A stretch of DNA of 64,000 nucleotides from Chromobacterium subtsugae (GTDB lineage Bacteria; Pseudomonadota; Gammaproteobacteria; Burkholderiales; Chromobacteriaceae): assembly GCF_001676875.1 (NCBI RefSeq), contig NZ_JYKA01000023.1, positions 1-64,000 on the forward strand, read 5' to 3'. Both the position numbers and the translations under genes were made by a program. Of this stretch, positions 50,997-58,995 are shown piece by piece (the stretch's first letter is position 1; each line of letters opens with the position of its first letter). The notes under the pieces are model-generated. The model had not been told where the DNA came from and searched no databases. It worked only from the letters and a program-made list of their open reading frames with translations.

Positions 50997-51956
50997 ATGA
51001 AAATCGCCTCCGCCACCGTCAGCCTTGGCAGCAGCTTCAGCCAGAGCCAATCCCTCAGCGTCACCCAGACCCTCGCCGTGCAGCAACCAATGCCGCAAGC
51101 CGACAGCGTGCAGCTGAGCAGCCAGGCGACCCAGTCCAGCCTGCTCGGCCATCTGGCCTCGGACAAGGACGCCGTCTACAGCTTGATCGAAGCGATACTG
51201 GAGAAAGCCTTCGGCGTCCACTTCAAGCTGCTGTGCCTGTTTCCGCTCAACCCAGACCAAACGCAAGCGCCGGCCGCAGCCCAGCCCGAAGTCAGCGCGC
51301 AGCAGGACATAGATTACCAGGAGCAGCAGCGGCTCAATTTCACCGCCAGCGGGCAGATCACCACCCAGGACGGCAAGCAGTTGCAATTCTCGCTGAACAT
51401 GCAGATGCAGAGCAGCTATCAATACCACAGCAACCAGCGCTACCAGTCCGGCGGAGCCGCAAGCCACGACCCGCTGATGGTCAACCTGGCTAGCAACGCC
51501 GGCAGCCTGGACGGCGCCAGCGTCAGCTTCGACCTGCAGGACAACGGCCAGATGGCGAGCCTGCCCTTCTCCAGCCAGGGCGGCTGGCTGGCTCTGGACA
51601 AGAACGGCGACGGCAAGATCAATGACGGCAGCGAGCTGTTCGGCCCGCAGTCGGGCAATGGCTTCGCCGACCTGGCCAAGCTGGACAGCAATCACGATGG
51701 CGTGATCGACGAGAACGACCCCGCCTTCGCCCAGCTGAAGATCTGGACTGGCCGCGACAGCAGCGGCAAGGACCAGCTGCTATCGCTGAAGGATGTCGGC
51801 ATCGGCGCCATCCTGCTGCCCAGCGTCGACGCGCCGCTGACGCTGCGCGCCAATGCCAGCGACCCCGCCCCGCAAGCGCAGATGCGGCGCGCCGGCGTCT
51901 TCGTCAAAGACGACGGCGAAGCCGGCATGATCAGCCAGCTGGACGTCTACGGCTGA
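50997..51956 (+). CDS. Hypothetical protein with two EF-hand-like calcium loops
   Basis: A 319-residue protein beginning MKIASATVSLGSSFSQSQSLSV, with no classical signal peptide. The N-terminal half is Gln/Ser-rich. At about 200-245 two calcium-type loops stand out: LDKNGDGKINDGSELFG and LDSNHDGVIDENDPAF, with the D-x-N-x-D-G pattern. The block around the first loop is common near the ends of large RTX-type and other secreted proteins. Calcium binding is likely; export by a non-classical route is an inference. A CAGGA-type site precedes the ATG, and the gene ends 4 bases from the convergent binding-protein gene. Confidence 0.8.
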   Translation: MKIASATVSLGSSFSQSQSLSVTQTLAVQQPMPQADSVQLSSQATQSSLLGHLASDKDAVYSLIEAILEKAFGVHFKLLCLFPLNPDQTQAPAAAQPEVSAQQDIDYQEQQRLNFTASGQITTQDGKQLQFSLNMQMQSSYQYHSNQRYQSGGAASHDPLMVNLASNAGSLDGASVSFDLQDNGQMASLPFSSQGGWLALDKNGDGKINDGSELFGPQSGNGFADLAKLDSNHDGVIDENDPAFAQLKIWTGRDSSGKDQLLSLKDVGIGAILLPSVDAPLTLRANASDPAPQAQMRRAGVFVKDDGEAGMISQLDVYG

Positions 51957-51960
51957 GCGC

Positions 51961-52746
51961 CTATTGCGGCCGGCTGACGATGTCGGCCTTGAACCATTTG
52001 CGCGATAGTGCCTGCAAGGTGCCGTCGCGCTGCAGATGGCCTATCGCCCGGTTCACCTCGGCCAGCAGCTGCGGATTGCCCTTGCGCACCACCACGCAGG
52101 CATCCTCCCGCGCCAGCATGCGCCCGGCCGGCACCAGCTCGCCCTTGCTCTGCAGCGACAGATTGAACGCCGCCAGCCGGTTGATCACGATGGCGTCCAC
52201 CTCGCCGCGGCGCAGGCCGTCGTACTTGGTCGGATCGTCCTGATACAAATGCACGTGGGCCTGCGGCGCATGGGTCCGCAGCCATTGCTCGTAATTGGAA
52301 CCCGAACTGACGCCGACATGGGAGCCGGCCAGATCGCCGGCGTTATGGAAACGCGCCAGGTCCGCCTTGCGCACCACCAGCTGCAAGCCGGAATAGGTAT
52401 AGGGAATGGAAAAATCGAAGCGCTTGGCGCGTTCGGGCGTCGCCACCACCTGGTTGATCACCACATCCAGCCGCCCGGCCGCCAGGCTATTCAGCATATG
52501 CTCCCACAGCACGGTCTGGAAACGCGCCGCCACCCCCATCTGCGCCGCCAGCGCCCGGCCGAAGTCCACTTCGAAGCCTTGCAGCCGGCCGTCCTTCATC
52601 TGGCTGTACGGCGGAAACGTCCCCTCCAGGCCGATCAGCAAGGCATGATCGCGCTGCGCCCTCGCCCACGGGCCGTCGCCCGCCCGCGCCAGCGGCGCCA
52701 GCAGCAGCGCGCACAGCGCCCACCTCCCCCACACCGCCACCGTCAT
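51961..52746 (-). CDS. Periplasmic amino-acid-type solute-binding protein
   Basis: A 261-residue protein with a signal peptide (TVAVWGRWALCALLLAPLARA). It has the SBP_bac_3 pattern: LLIGLEGTFPPYSQMKDGRLQGFEVDFGRALA, then RLDVVINQVVATPERAKRFDFSIPYTYSGLQLVV and the late AIGHLQRDGTLQALSRKWF. This predicts binding of a polar amino acid or similar solute for an ABC transporter. No permease or ATPase gene is adjacent. GGGAGGGAAG precedes the ATG at 52746. Confidence 0.9.
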   Translation of the reverse strand: MTVAVWGRWALCALLLAPLARAGDGPWARAQRDHALLIGLEGTFPPYSQMKDGRLQGFEVDFGRALAAQMGVAARFQTVLWEHMLNSLAAGRLDVVINQVVATPERAKRFDFSIPYTYSGLQLVVRKADLARFHNAGDLAGSHVGVSSGSNYEQWLRTHAPQAHVHLYQDDPTKYDGLRRGEVDAIVINRLAAFNLSLQSKGELVPAGRMLAREDACVVVRKGNPQLLAEVNRAIGHLQRDGTLQALSRKWFKADIVSRPQ

Positions 52747-52937
52747 ATCGCTTCCCTCCCCGCGCCTCACTGGCATTAAGGGCAAGCCCCATCTTTACAA
52801 AATAGGCGATGGCCACCGGCCGGCCAGGAAAAAGCGGAGGAAAATCCTTTTCCGACAAGGCATTCCGCGCGCGGCAGCCCAAAGCGGCGGCCACGCTTCC
52901 GCGCCAGGCTGAGGAAAAAAACCTTGAAAAACGCGAT

Positions 52938-52965
52938 TGACTCTGCAAATGATAATTATTATCAT
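52938..52965 (+). promoter_or_regulatory. Sigma-70 promoter of the DUF2325 gene
   Basis: TTGACT (52938-52943) and TATCAT (52960-52965) are 16 bases apart. The Fur box lies over the spacer and -10 element, so binding of Fur with iron would block RNA polymerase. Confidence 0.65.
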
Positions 52966-52967
52966 TT
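52947..52967 (+). promoter_or_regulatory. Perfect Fur box
   Basis: A perfect 10-1-10 inverted repeat centred on 52957 contains TGATAAT-T-ATTATCA, the 7-1-7 core recognised by the ferric uptake regulator. It lies 28 bases upstream of the DUF2325 ATG. In a GC-rich genome such an AT-rich perfect palindrome is unlikely by chance. Confidence 0.9.
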
Positions 52968-52994
52968 TCAAAAACCCACACAGGAGCAAGTCAG

Positions 52995-53345
52995 ATGAAC
53001 GCCATGCTGGTAGGAGCCGATACCCTGGGCAATATCCCCGACGTGCTGCAGAACTACGGCATCACCATCCACCGCCACCTGAGCGGCCGCAACAGCTCGC
53101 ACCAGCGCAAGGTGGACCGCCTGCCGGCAGGCACCGACCTGCTGATCCTGTTCACCGATTTTCTCGGCCACAACGTGATGCGCCATTTCCGCGACCTGGC
53201 CGCCGAGGAGAAGATCCGCTTCATCGCCTGTCGCCGTTCCGTCTGCGCGCTCAAGCAGTCGCTCACCGGCGCCGGCATGTGCGAAAACCCTTGCGCCGCC
53301 TGCCCGCAACGCGCCAGCGAAAAGGCCGGCAAGCGCAAGCGCTGA
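52995..53345 (+). CDS. DUF2325 family protein, Fur-controlled
   Basis: A 116-residue protein beginning MNAMLVGADTLGNIPDVLQNYG. DLLILFTDFLGHNVMRHFRDLA and the strand FIACRRSVCALKQSL are typical of DUF2325, a small Rossmann-like family of unknown role. The C-terminus is cysteine-rich (MCENPCAACP) and ends in a basic tail (KAGKRKR), features that could bind a metal or cluster. GGAGCAAG precedes the ATG. A perfect Fur box controls it, so it should be made in iron-poor cells. Confidence 0.85.
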   Translation: MNAMLVGADTLGNIPDVLQNYGITIHRHLSGRNSSHQRKVDRLPAGTDLLILFTDFLGHNVMRHFRDLAAEEKIRFIACRRSVCALKQSLTGAGMCENPCAACPQRASEKAGKRKR

Positions 53346-53392
53346 CCGGCCGCGGCAAAGCTTTTCTCTAAGCTCTACCTTTGTAGATTGAC

Positions 53393-53419
53393 GAGCCGGC
53401 GCAAGCCGGCTCTTTTTTT
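53393..53419 (+). terminator. Intrinsic terminator after the DUF2325 gene
   Basis: An 8-base-pair stem GAGCCGGC / GCCGGCTC with a GCAA tetraloop is followed by seven T (53413-53419). Confidence 0.92.
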
Positions 53420-53423
53420 CGCC

Positions 53424-54410
53424 TCAGCCTTCCGCCAGCCGCACCGCCGGCGGCTGCCAGCGGCGCTGGCGCCAGTCGTTCTGCCGCTGCCGGTCCATGA
53501 AGGTCCACGCCACCAGGCGGCTCTGCTTCTGCCCCTGCGCCATCGGCACGGTCAGGCTGTGGGCGCCCGCCTGCCGCAGCGCGCGCTGGATCGCGGCCAG
53601 GCTGGCCGATTTGGACACCAGGCTGGTGAACCAGTACACCCGCTCCGCCAGCGCCGCGCTCTCTTCCACCATCCGGCAGACGAAGGCTTCCTCGCCGCCC
53701 GCGCACCACAATTCGCGGTTCTGCCCGCCGAAATTGAGCTTGGGCGAACGCTTGCCGCCGTCTTTGCCCAGATTCTGCCATTTGCGCCGCGCAGCGGCGT
53801 CGGCTTCGGCCTGGGAGGCGTGGAACGGCGGGTTGCACAGCGTCAGGTCGAAGCATTCATCGGCCGCCAGCACATGGCGGAATATCGACTGCGGCGAGGT
53901 CTGCCGGCGCAGCTCGATATGCGCCGCCATGCCGGGATTGGCCGCCAGAATGGCCTGGGCGTTGCTCAGGGCCTCGTCGCCGACATCGGTGCCGACAAAG
54001 CTCCAGCCGTACTCGGCATGGCCGATCAGCGGGTAGACCGCGTTGGCGCCGGTGCCGATATCCAGCGCGCGGATGCCGGCGCCGCGCGGAATGCCGGTCT
54101 TGTGCCCGCGCGCCAACAGATCGGCCAACGCGTGGATGTAGTCGGCGCGGCCGGGAATCGGCGGGCACAGATAGCCGGCGGGAATGTCCCAGCCGTCGAC
54201 ATCGTAAAACAGCTTGAGCAGCGCCCGGTTCAGCGCCCTCACCGCCGCCGGGTCGGCGAAATCCACCGACTCGTCGCCGAAAGCGTTCTTGCCGACATGC
54301 GCGGCCAGCCCGGGAAATGCCGCGATCAGCGCGGCGAAATCGTAGCGTCCCTGATGGCGGTTGCGCGGGTGCAAGCGGGCGGCGGGCGGGGCGGACGGTT
54401 TGGCGGGCAT
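53424..54410 (-). CDS. rlmF: 23S rRNA (adenine(1618)-N6)-methyltransferase
   Basis: A 328-residue protein with [22 protein letters not shown] near the N-terminus, [15 protein letters not shown] (S-adenosylmethionine-binding loop, about 115-129) and the catalytic LCNPPFH (about 190-196). [17 protein letters not shown] and [14 protein letters not shown] further match RlmF (YbiN), which methylates A1618 of 23S rRNA. The N-terminal Ala/Pro/Lys extension is variable in the family. It appears to be monocistronic. Confidence 0.94.
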   Translation of the reverse strand: MPAKPSAPPAARLHPRNRHQGRYDFAALIAAFPGLAAHVGKNAFGDESVDFADPAAVRALNRALLKLFYDVDGWDIPAGYLCPPIPGRADYIHALADLLARGHKTGIPRGAGIRALDIGTGANAVYPLIGHAEYGWSFVGTDVGDEALSNAQAILAANPGMAAHIELRRQTSPQSIFRHVLAADECFDLTLCNPPFHASQAEADAAARRKWQNLGKDGGKRSPKLNFGGQNRELWCAGGEEAFVCRMVEESAALAERVYWFTSLVSKSASLAAIQRALRQAGAHSLTVPMAQGQKQSRLVAWTFMDRQRQNDWRQRRWQPPAVRLAEG

Positions 54411-54504
54411 GGAAACTCCTGAAGCGGCGATGCGAACCGGGGCGATCCGCCCCGGCGAAAGGCGACACTATACCCAAGTTGGCCCGGCGGCGCAGGCCGC
54501 CGCG

Positions 54505-55401
54505 CTAGGCCGGCGCCGCCGCCAGCGCCTGGGACCGGCGGTCGAACCACTCGCGCAAAGCGGGATCGAAAGCCTCCGCCAGCCTCCGCGCCTGTTCCCA
54601 CGCCGCCTCGGCCTCGCCGCGCCTATCCAGCCGCCGGCAGGCGCGCGCCCGCTCCAGCAGCAAAAACGCCCGGTCCACGTCCTCCGGGCCATTGGCGGCG
54701 ATCAAGGCCAGGCCGGCGTCGGCCGCCCGCAAAGCCGCCTCGGCGTCGCCCAGGCGGTTTTCCACCAGCGCCTGCAGATAGCGCGCGCGTTCGCGGTTCA
54801 GCCAAGTGCCGGCCCGCAGCCACAAATCATGCGCGCGATCGGCGCCTTGGCGCATCGCCTGCGCCACCGCCTCGTCCGCTTCGTCCAGCTGCGGATGGTC
54901 CAATAGCGCGGACACGATATTGTTGAGCGCGGCGGCCAGCGCCGCGTCCTGCCCGCTGGCCGGCGGCAAGGACTCGGCCAGCAGCGGCGCCAGCGCCTGC
55001 GCCGTTTGCCGCGGCGGCTGCCCGGCCGCCAGGTGCTGCAAGCTGGCGAAACGCACCACGCGGCCCGCCAGTTCGCCGCTGACGCCGCAGGCTTCGGCCA
55101 AACGGGCCTCCAGTTGCCGGGCATCCGCCTCCTGTCCCCCCAGGCCGGCGGCCACGGCGGCGCTGCGCAGCAGCCGGGGCGCGGCGGCTCGCGACAGCAG
55201 CTTTTGCTGCAGCGACCAGGCGGCTTCCCAGCCGCCCTGCGACTCGCCGACCACATGGTTGATCAGCCAGCTCAGGCTGGACAGTTCTTCGTCGCTCAAC
55301 GGTTCCGCATCCGCCAGCAGACGCAGCCCTTCGGCCGCCGCCGGCAAATCGTCGTCATGATCGGCAAGCAGTTTCTGCAGCATCCGGCTGGGTTCCATCA
55401 T
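54505..55401 (-). CDS. Helical-repeat (TPR-like) hypothetical protein
   Basis: A 298-residue, Ala/Leu/Arg-rich, all-helical protein beginning MMEPSRMLQKLLADHDDD. Repeating helix pairs such as ALVENRLGDAEAALRAADAGLALI and LLERARACRRLDRRGEAEAAWEQARRLAEAF have tetratricopeptide spacing. There is no signal peptide. A scaffold or binding role is the safest guess. AGGAG precedes the two adjacent ATGs. It lies between rlmF and the sigma/anti-sigma unit, with a terminator upstream at 55458. Confidence 0.75.
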   Translation of the reverse strand: MMEPSRMLQKLLADHDDDLPAAAEGLRLLADAEPLSDEELSSLSWLINHVVGESQGGWEAAWSLQQKLLSRAAAPRLLRSAAVAAGLGGQEADARQLEARLAEACGVSGELAGRVVRFASLQHLAAGQPPRQTAQALAPLLAESLPPASGQDAALAAALNNIVSALLDHPQLDEADEAVAQAMRQGADRAHDLWLRAGTWLNRERARYLQALVENRLGDAEAALRAADAGLALIAANGPEDVDRAFLLLERARACRRLDRRGEAEAAWEQARRLAEAFDPALREWFDRRSQALAAAPA

Positions 55402-55457
55402 TCCGCTCCTGGTTCGAATTCAGACCGAATCATGACAATGAATTAATCGGCCGCCAA

Positions 55458-55481
55458 GAAAAAACCGGCTGCCGCCGGTTT
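55458..55481 (-). terminator. Terminator of the radA-sigma-anti-sigma unit
   Basis: An 8-base-pair stem AAACCGGC / GCCGGTTT with a 4-base loop (55462-55481) is followed on the minus strand by a T-rich end (TTTTTTCTT when the stem bases are included). Confidence 0.8.
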
Positions 55482-55499
55482 CGTCATTCCTTCATGCGC

Positions 55500-55679
55500 C
55501 TACTCGCCCTGCCCCGCCCGGCGCGCCGCCTGCTGCAACAAGGCCAGCTGCTGCGAGAACTGGCGGCAATTGCCGCACAGCAGCAGGTGCATTCTCAGCT
55601 TCAGGTGTTCGCCCGTGGTCAACGGCCGGTCCAATCCGGCGGATATCAGCCGGCTGGCCGCGCGGCAACTCAACTTCAT
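55500..55679 (-). CDS. Small zinc-finger anti-sigma factor
   Basis: A 59-residue protein beginning MKLSCRAASRLISAGLDRPL. The HLLLCGNCRQFSQQL segment supplies the H-x3-C-x2-C part of the zinc-binding anti-sigma (ZAS/zf-HC2) motif. There is no membrane helix, so it is a soluble form, probably sensing redox or metal state. The ATG overlaps the sigma-factor stop (ATGA), which ensures coupled synthesis of the pair. The real start is set by this overlap; an upstream extension would run inside the sigma gene. Confidence 0.85.
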   Translation of the reverse strand: MKLSCRAASRLISAGLDRPLTTGEHLKLRMHLLLCGNCRQFSQQLALLQQAARRAGQGE

Positions 55680-56236
55680 AGCTCGCCCTCCCGGCTCCAG
55701 CGTATGGAAAAACATTCGCGCAGGCTCATCCGCGCGCGGTACAGCAGCACCGAACAGTTGGTCGCGGTGATCTCCAGATTGTTACAGATGTCGGCGATTT
55801 CCATACCCATCACCTCGCGCATCACGAACACCATCGCGGTGCGCTTGGGCATCACCTGCGAGCATTGCTCGAACACCTGCCAGAACTGCCGCGAAATCAG
55901 CTGCGATTCCGGCCCGCTCCAGGCCTTCACCGGCTCGCGCCAGTGGCCATCCTGGCTGAACAGTCCATCGAAATCGCCGTCGTCGGCTTCGTCCTCCAGC
56001 GATTCGAACAGCTTCTCCCTGCCCTTGCGCCGCATGCCGTCTATCAGCTTGAAGCGCAGGATGGAGGTGAGCCAGGTGCGCAAGGTGGACTTGCCGGAGA
56101 AATTGTTCTGCGACTCCAGCGCCGCCAGCAGCGTTTCCTGCACCGCCTCCTCGGCCGCGTCGCGCTCGCGCAGCTGCGCCAGCGCGTAACGCAGCAGGTA
56201 GGGCCGCTCCTGCTCTATCAGTTGGGCGTCTATCAT
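55676..56236 (-). CDS. ECF sigma factor (sigma-70 family)
   Basis: A 186-residue sigma factor. Region 2 has RYALAQLRERDAAEEAVQETLLAALE and STLRTWLTSILRFKLIDGMRRKG (about 16-75). Region 4 has MPKRTAMVFVMREVMGMEIADICNNLEITATNCSVLLYRARMSLREC (about 128-175), the promoter-binding helix-turn-helix. An acidic linker (DEADDGDFDG) separates them. It is coupled to the zinc-finger anti-sigma gene and begins 6 bases after radA. Related betaproteobacterial pairs are common; the regulon is unknown. Confidence 0.92.
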   Translation of the reverse strand: MIDAQLIEQERPYLLRYALAQLRERDAAEEAVQETLLAALESQNNFSGKSTLRTWLTSILRFKLIDGMRRKGREKLFESLEDEADDGDFDGLFSQDGHWREPVKAWSGPESQLISRQFWQVFEQCSQVMPKRTAMVFVMREVMGMEIADICNNLEITATNCSVLLYRARMSLRECFSIRWSREGEL

Positions 56237-56242
56237 CCGGGT

Positions 56243-57604
56243 CTACTCCCTGCAGAATTCCACCGCCTGGTCCAGGCGGTCCACCGCCAGCACTTTCAGG
56301 CCCTCGATTTCCTGGCGCGGCTTGTTGGCCGTCGGCACGATGGCGCGGGTGAAGCCGAGCTTGGCCGCTTCCTTCAGCCGCTCCTGCCCGCGCGCCACCG
56401 GCCGCACTTCGCCGGCCAGCCCTACTTCACCGAACACCACCAGCTTTTCCGGCAAGGGCTTGTCGCGCAGCGACGACACCATTGCCAGGATGATGGCGAG
56501 GTCGGCCGCCGGCTCGATGATCTTCACCCCGCCCACCGCGTTGAGGAACACATCCTGGTCGAAACAGGCGACGCCGCCGTGGCGGTGCAGCACCGCCAGC
56601 AACATGGACAGCCGGTTCTGCTCCAGGCCCACCGCCAGCCGCTTGGGCTGGCCGCCGTGGCAATCGTCCACCAGCGCCTGCACCTCCACTAGCAGCGGGC
56701 GGGTGCCTTCCTGGGTCACCAGCACGCAGGAGCCGGCGACATCGTCGCGGTACGAGGACAGGAAGATGGCCGACGGATTGGACACGCCTTTCAGGCCGCG
56801 GTCGGTCATCGCGAACACGCCCAGCTCGTTGACCGCGCCGAAGCGGTTCTTGATCGCGCGTATCATCCGGTGGCTGGAGTGCGAATCGCCCTCGAAATAC
56901 AGCACGGTGTCCACCATGTGCTCCAGCACGCGCGGGCCGGCCAGCGAGCCGTCCTTGGTGACGTGGCCCACCAGCAGCACGGTGATGCCGCTTTGCTTGG
57001 CCATCCGCGTCAGCTGCGCCGCGCATTCGCGCACCTGCGACACCGAGCCCGGCGCCGAGGTGACGTGCTCGGTGTACAGCGTCTGGATCGAGTCGATCAC
57101 CACCACTTCCGGCGGGTCGTTCTTCAGGGTGGCCAGGATGTTTTCTATGCAAATTTCCGCCAGCAGGTTGACGCTGCTGGTATCCAGCGCCAGCCGCGAG
57201 GCGCGCAGCGCGATCTGCTGCGCCGACTCCTCGCCCGACACGTACAGCACCTTGCGGCGCTGGCCTATCACCGACAGCGCCTGCAACAGCAGCGTGGACT
57301 TGCCGATTCCGGGGTCGCCGCCGATCAGCACCACCGCGCCGCGCACGATGCCGCCGCCCAGCACCCGGTCCAGCTCGTCGATGCCGGATGGGTCGCGCGG
57401 GGTTTCCTCGGTCTGCACTTCGGACAGCCGCTGCACCTTGGTGACATTGGCCGCCCACGACTGGAAGCGCGGGCCGGCCGCCGCCGGCGTGGACACCGCT
57501 TCGGTCAGGGTGTTCCAGGCATTGCAATGCGGGCATTGGCCCTGCCATTTGGGCGTCTGCCCGCCACACTCGGTGCAGCTGAATACGGTTTTGGTTTTGG
57601 CCAT
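56243..57604 (-). CDS. radA: DNA repair protein RadA
   Basis: A 453-residue protein: an N-terminal C4 zinc finger (CTECGGQTPKWQGQCPHC), a RecA-like ATPase core with Walker A GGDPGIGKSTLLLQ (about 94-107), the RadA-specific KNRFGAVNELGVF, and a C-terminal Lon-like domain (about 290-450). It acts as a branch-migration helicase in recombinational repair. The length is typical. It is followed by the ECF sigma gene and preceded by a lipoprotein gene on the same strand. Confidence 0.97.
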   Translation of the reverse strand: MAKTKTVFSCTECGGQTPKWQGQCPHCNAWNTLTEAVSTPAAAGPRFQSWAANVTKVQRLSEVQTEETPRDPSGIDELDRVLGGGIVRGAVVLIGGDPGIGKSTLLLQALSVIGQRRKVLYVSGEESAQQIALRASRLALDTSSVNLLAEICIENILATLKNDPPEVVVIDSIQTLYTEHVTSAPGSVSQVRECAAQLTRMAKQSGITVLLVGHVTKDGSLAGPRVLEHMVDTVLYFEGDSHSSHRMIRAIKNRFGAVNELGVFAMTDRGLKGVSNPSAIFLSSYRDDVAGSCVLVTQEGTRPLLVEVQALVDDCHGGQPKRLAVGLEQNRLSMLLAVLHRHGGVACFDQDVFLNAVGGVKIIEPAADLAIILAMVSSLRDKPLPEKLVVFGEVGLAGEVRPVARGQERLKEAAKLGFTRAIVPTANKPRQEIEGLKVLAVDRLDQAVEFCRE

Positions 57605-57683
57605 CGGAAAAATCAGGACAAGGTGGAAGGAGTCAAGGCGGGAAGGATAGCAGGAGCGGCGCGAGCGGGCTCTGGAAAAACGC

Positions 57684-58223
57684 TCAACCCGGCGCGCGGC
57701 CCGGATCGGTCTTGTTCAGATCCTGGATGATGTTGAGCAGGCGCTTCTGGTCCGGCTCGCCCTTGCCACTGGACTGGCGCGCGGCGCTGCCCGCGCTGCT
57801 GGGGCTGCCGTTGCGCATCGCCGCCAGCACCGCTTCCACCTGCGGGTCGTTCTTGGCGGCGCGGTCGGCCTCTTCGCTGGTGAGCGGCTTGGGGCCGTCG
57901 CCGTTCTTGCCCCCCGACATCGCGGCGCTGGCTGGCCGGTCGGCCGACATCGCGGCGCTGGAGCCGGTCGGTTTTTCCGGCGGCGGCGCCATCGTCTCCA
58001 GCTTGTTCTTCGCCATGTATTCGTTCATCTCGCGCCAGCCGGCGTAAATCGACGCCTTGTCGGCTTCCGGATTGCGCAGATAGCACTCTTCCAGCGAGCG
58101 GCCGGTCTGGCGGCAGGCCGCGCCCACCGCCTTGTCGGAATCCTTGGTCAAGCCGGAAACCGTGCCTACCCAGTTGCAGCCGGCCAGCGCCAGCAGCGTC
58201 ATCAGCAAAACCAGTGCTTTCAT
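57684..58223 (-). CDS. Hypothetical lipoprotein
   Basis: A 179-residue protein with a clear lipobox (LLMTLLALAGC at the start, lipidated Cys16). The mature part has two more cysteines (AACRQTGRSLEECYLRN) that may form a disulphide. A low-complexity Ser/Ala/Gly region follows (about 88-110) that includes an in-frame 10-residue duplication. The C-terminus is helical (RLLNIIQDLNK). It sits between the SDR gene and radA. Function is not recognised. Confidence 0.82.
   Translation of the reverse strand: MKALVLLMTLLALAGCNWVGTVSGLTKDSDKAVGAACRQTGRSLEECYLRNPEADKASIYAGWREMNEYMAKNKLETMAPPPEKPTGSSAAMSADRPASAAMSGGKNGDGPKPLTSEEADRAAKNDPQVEAVLAAMRNGSPSSAGSAARQSSGKGEPDQKRLLNIIQDLNKTDPGRAPG
57914..57961. repeat. 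In-frame 30-base duplication in the lipoprotein gene
   Basis: CCGACATCGCGGCGCTGG occurs at 57914-57931 and again at 57944-57961, a 30-base period. It encodes repeated SAAMS units in the disordered part of the lipoprotein. Confidence 0.75.
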
Positions 58224-58239
58224 CTTGTTCCCGCCTTGT

Positions 58240-58995
58240 TCACGATTGCGGCTTGCGCAGGTCCAGCTCCACCACCTCGCCGCTGCGGCCGCGGCTGTCG
58301 CCGCCCAGCCAGTACAGCAGATGCGGCATCAGATCGGCCAGCTCGCCGCGCTCGCCCTTGGCCTCGCCCGGGTGGGTGCGGTTGCGCTGCGGCGAGTTGA
58401 CCGGTCCCGGCGTCAGCAGGTTGACGCGCAGATTGGCGTGCATCTCCCACTCGCTGGCCGCCACCTTGGTCAGATAAGGCAGGCCGGCGTTGGACGCGCC
58501 GAAGCCGCCCCAATACGCCGCCGGATGCAGGCCGTGGCTCTCGCCGACGAACAGCACCGACGCGTCCGGCGCCGCCTTCAGCAGCGGCAGGCAGGCGCGC
58601 GTCAGCGCGAACGGCGCCACGGTGTTGATCCGGTACTGGTTCATCCATTCTTCTATGGTCTGGTTCGACAGCGGCGACAGCGCGTAAAAATGCGAGGCGC
58701 AGTGGAGTATGCCGTCAAGCCGGCCGAATTCGCGCTGGATGGTCAGGGCCAGGTTGCCGAACTCATTCTCGCCCGCGTTCAGGAGGTCGAGCGGCGCCGC
58801 CGCCGGTTCCGGCGCGCCGGTGGCCACCACTTCATCGTAGACCTTCTCCAGCCCCTTGACGCTGCGCGCGAGCAGCACCACCGCGGCGCCGTGGCGCGCC
58901 AAGGCCAGGGCCGCCTCGCGGCCTATTCCCTGGGAGGCGCCGGTCACCAGGATCACGCGCCCTGCCAGGGCATCTTTGGCAAACTCTGTTTTCAT
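58240..58995 (-). CDS. Short-chain dehydrogenase/reductase family protein (YciK-like) with altered active site
   Basis: A 251-residue Rossmann protein. The nucleotide-binding GASQGIGREAALALARHGA (about 19-37) is intact, and LHCASHFYALSPL and the catalytic-serine strand VLFVGESHG follow. The usual Y-x3-K motif reads WGGFGASNAG (about 160-169): the catalytic Tyr is Phe and the Lys is Asn. It may bind NAD(P) but be catalytically weak or non-catalytic. The closest recognised relatives are YciK-type proteins. It is coupled to hpnE (ATGA overlap), so a role alongside squalene synthesis is possible. Confidence 0.85.
   Translation of the reverse strand: MKTEFAKDALAGRVILVTGASQGIGREAALALARHGAAVVLLARSVKGLEKVYDEVVATGAPEPAAAPLDLLNAGENEFGNLALTIQREFGRLDGILHCASHFYALSPLSNQTIEEWMNQYRINTVAPFALTRACLPLLKAAPDASVLFVGESHGLHPAAYWGGFGASNAGLPYLTKVAASEWEMHANLRVNLLTPGPVNSPQRNRTHPGEAKGERGELADLMPHLLYWLGGDSRGRSGEVVELDLRKPQS

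Noticed and set aside
53365-53425. The 53393 hairpin as part of a CRISPR or mobile-element end
   Set aside because: There is one copy only, with a tetraloop and T7; it is an ordinary intrinsic terminator.
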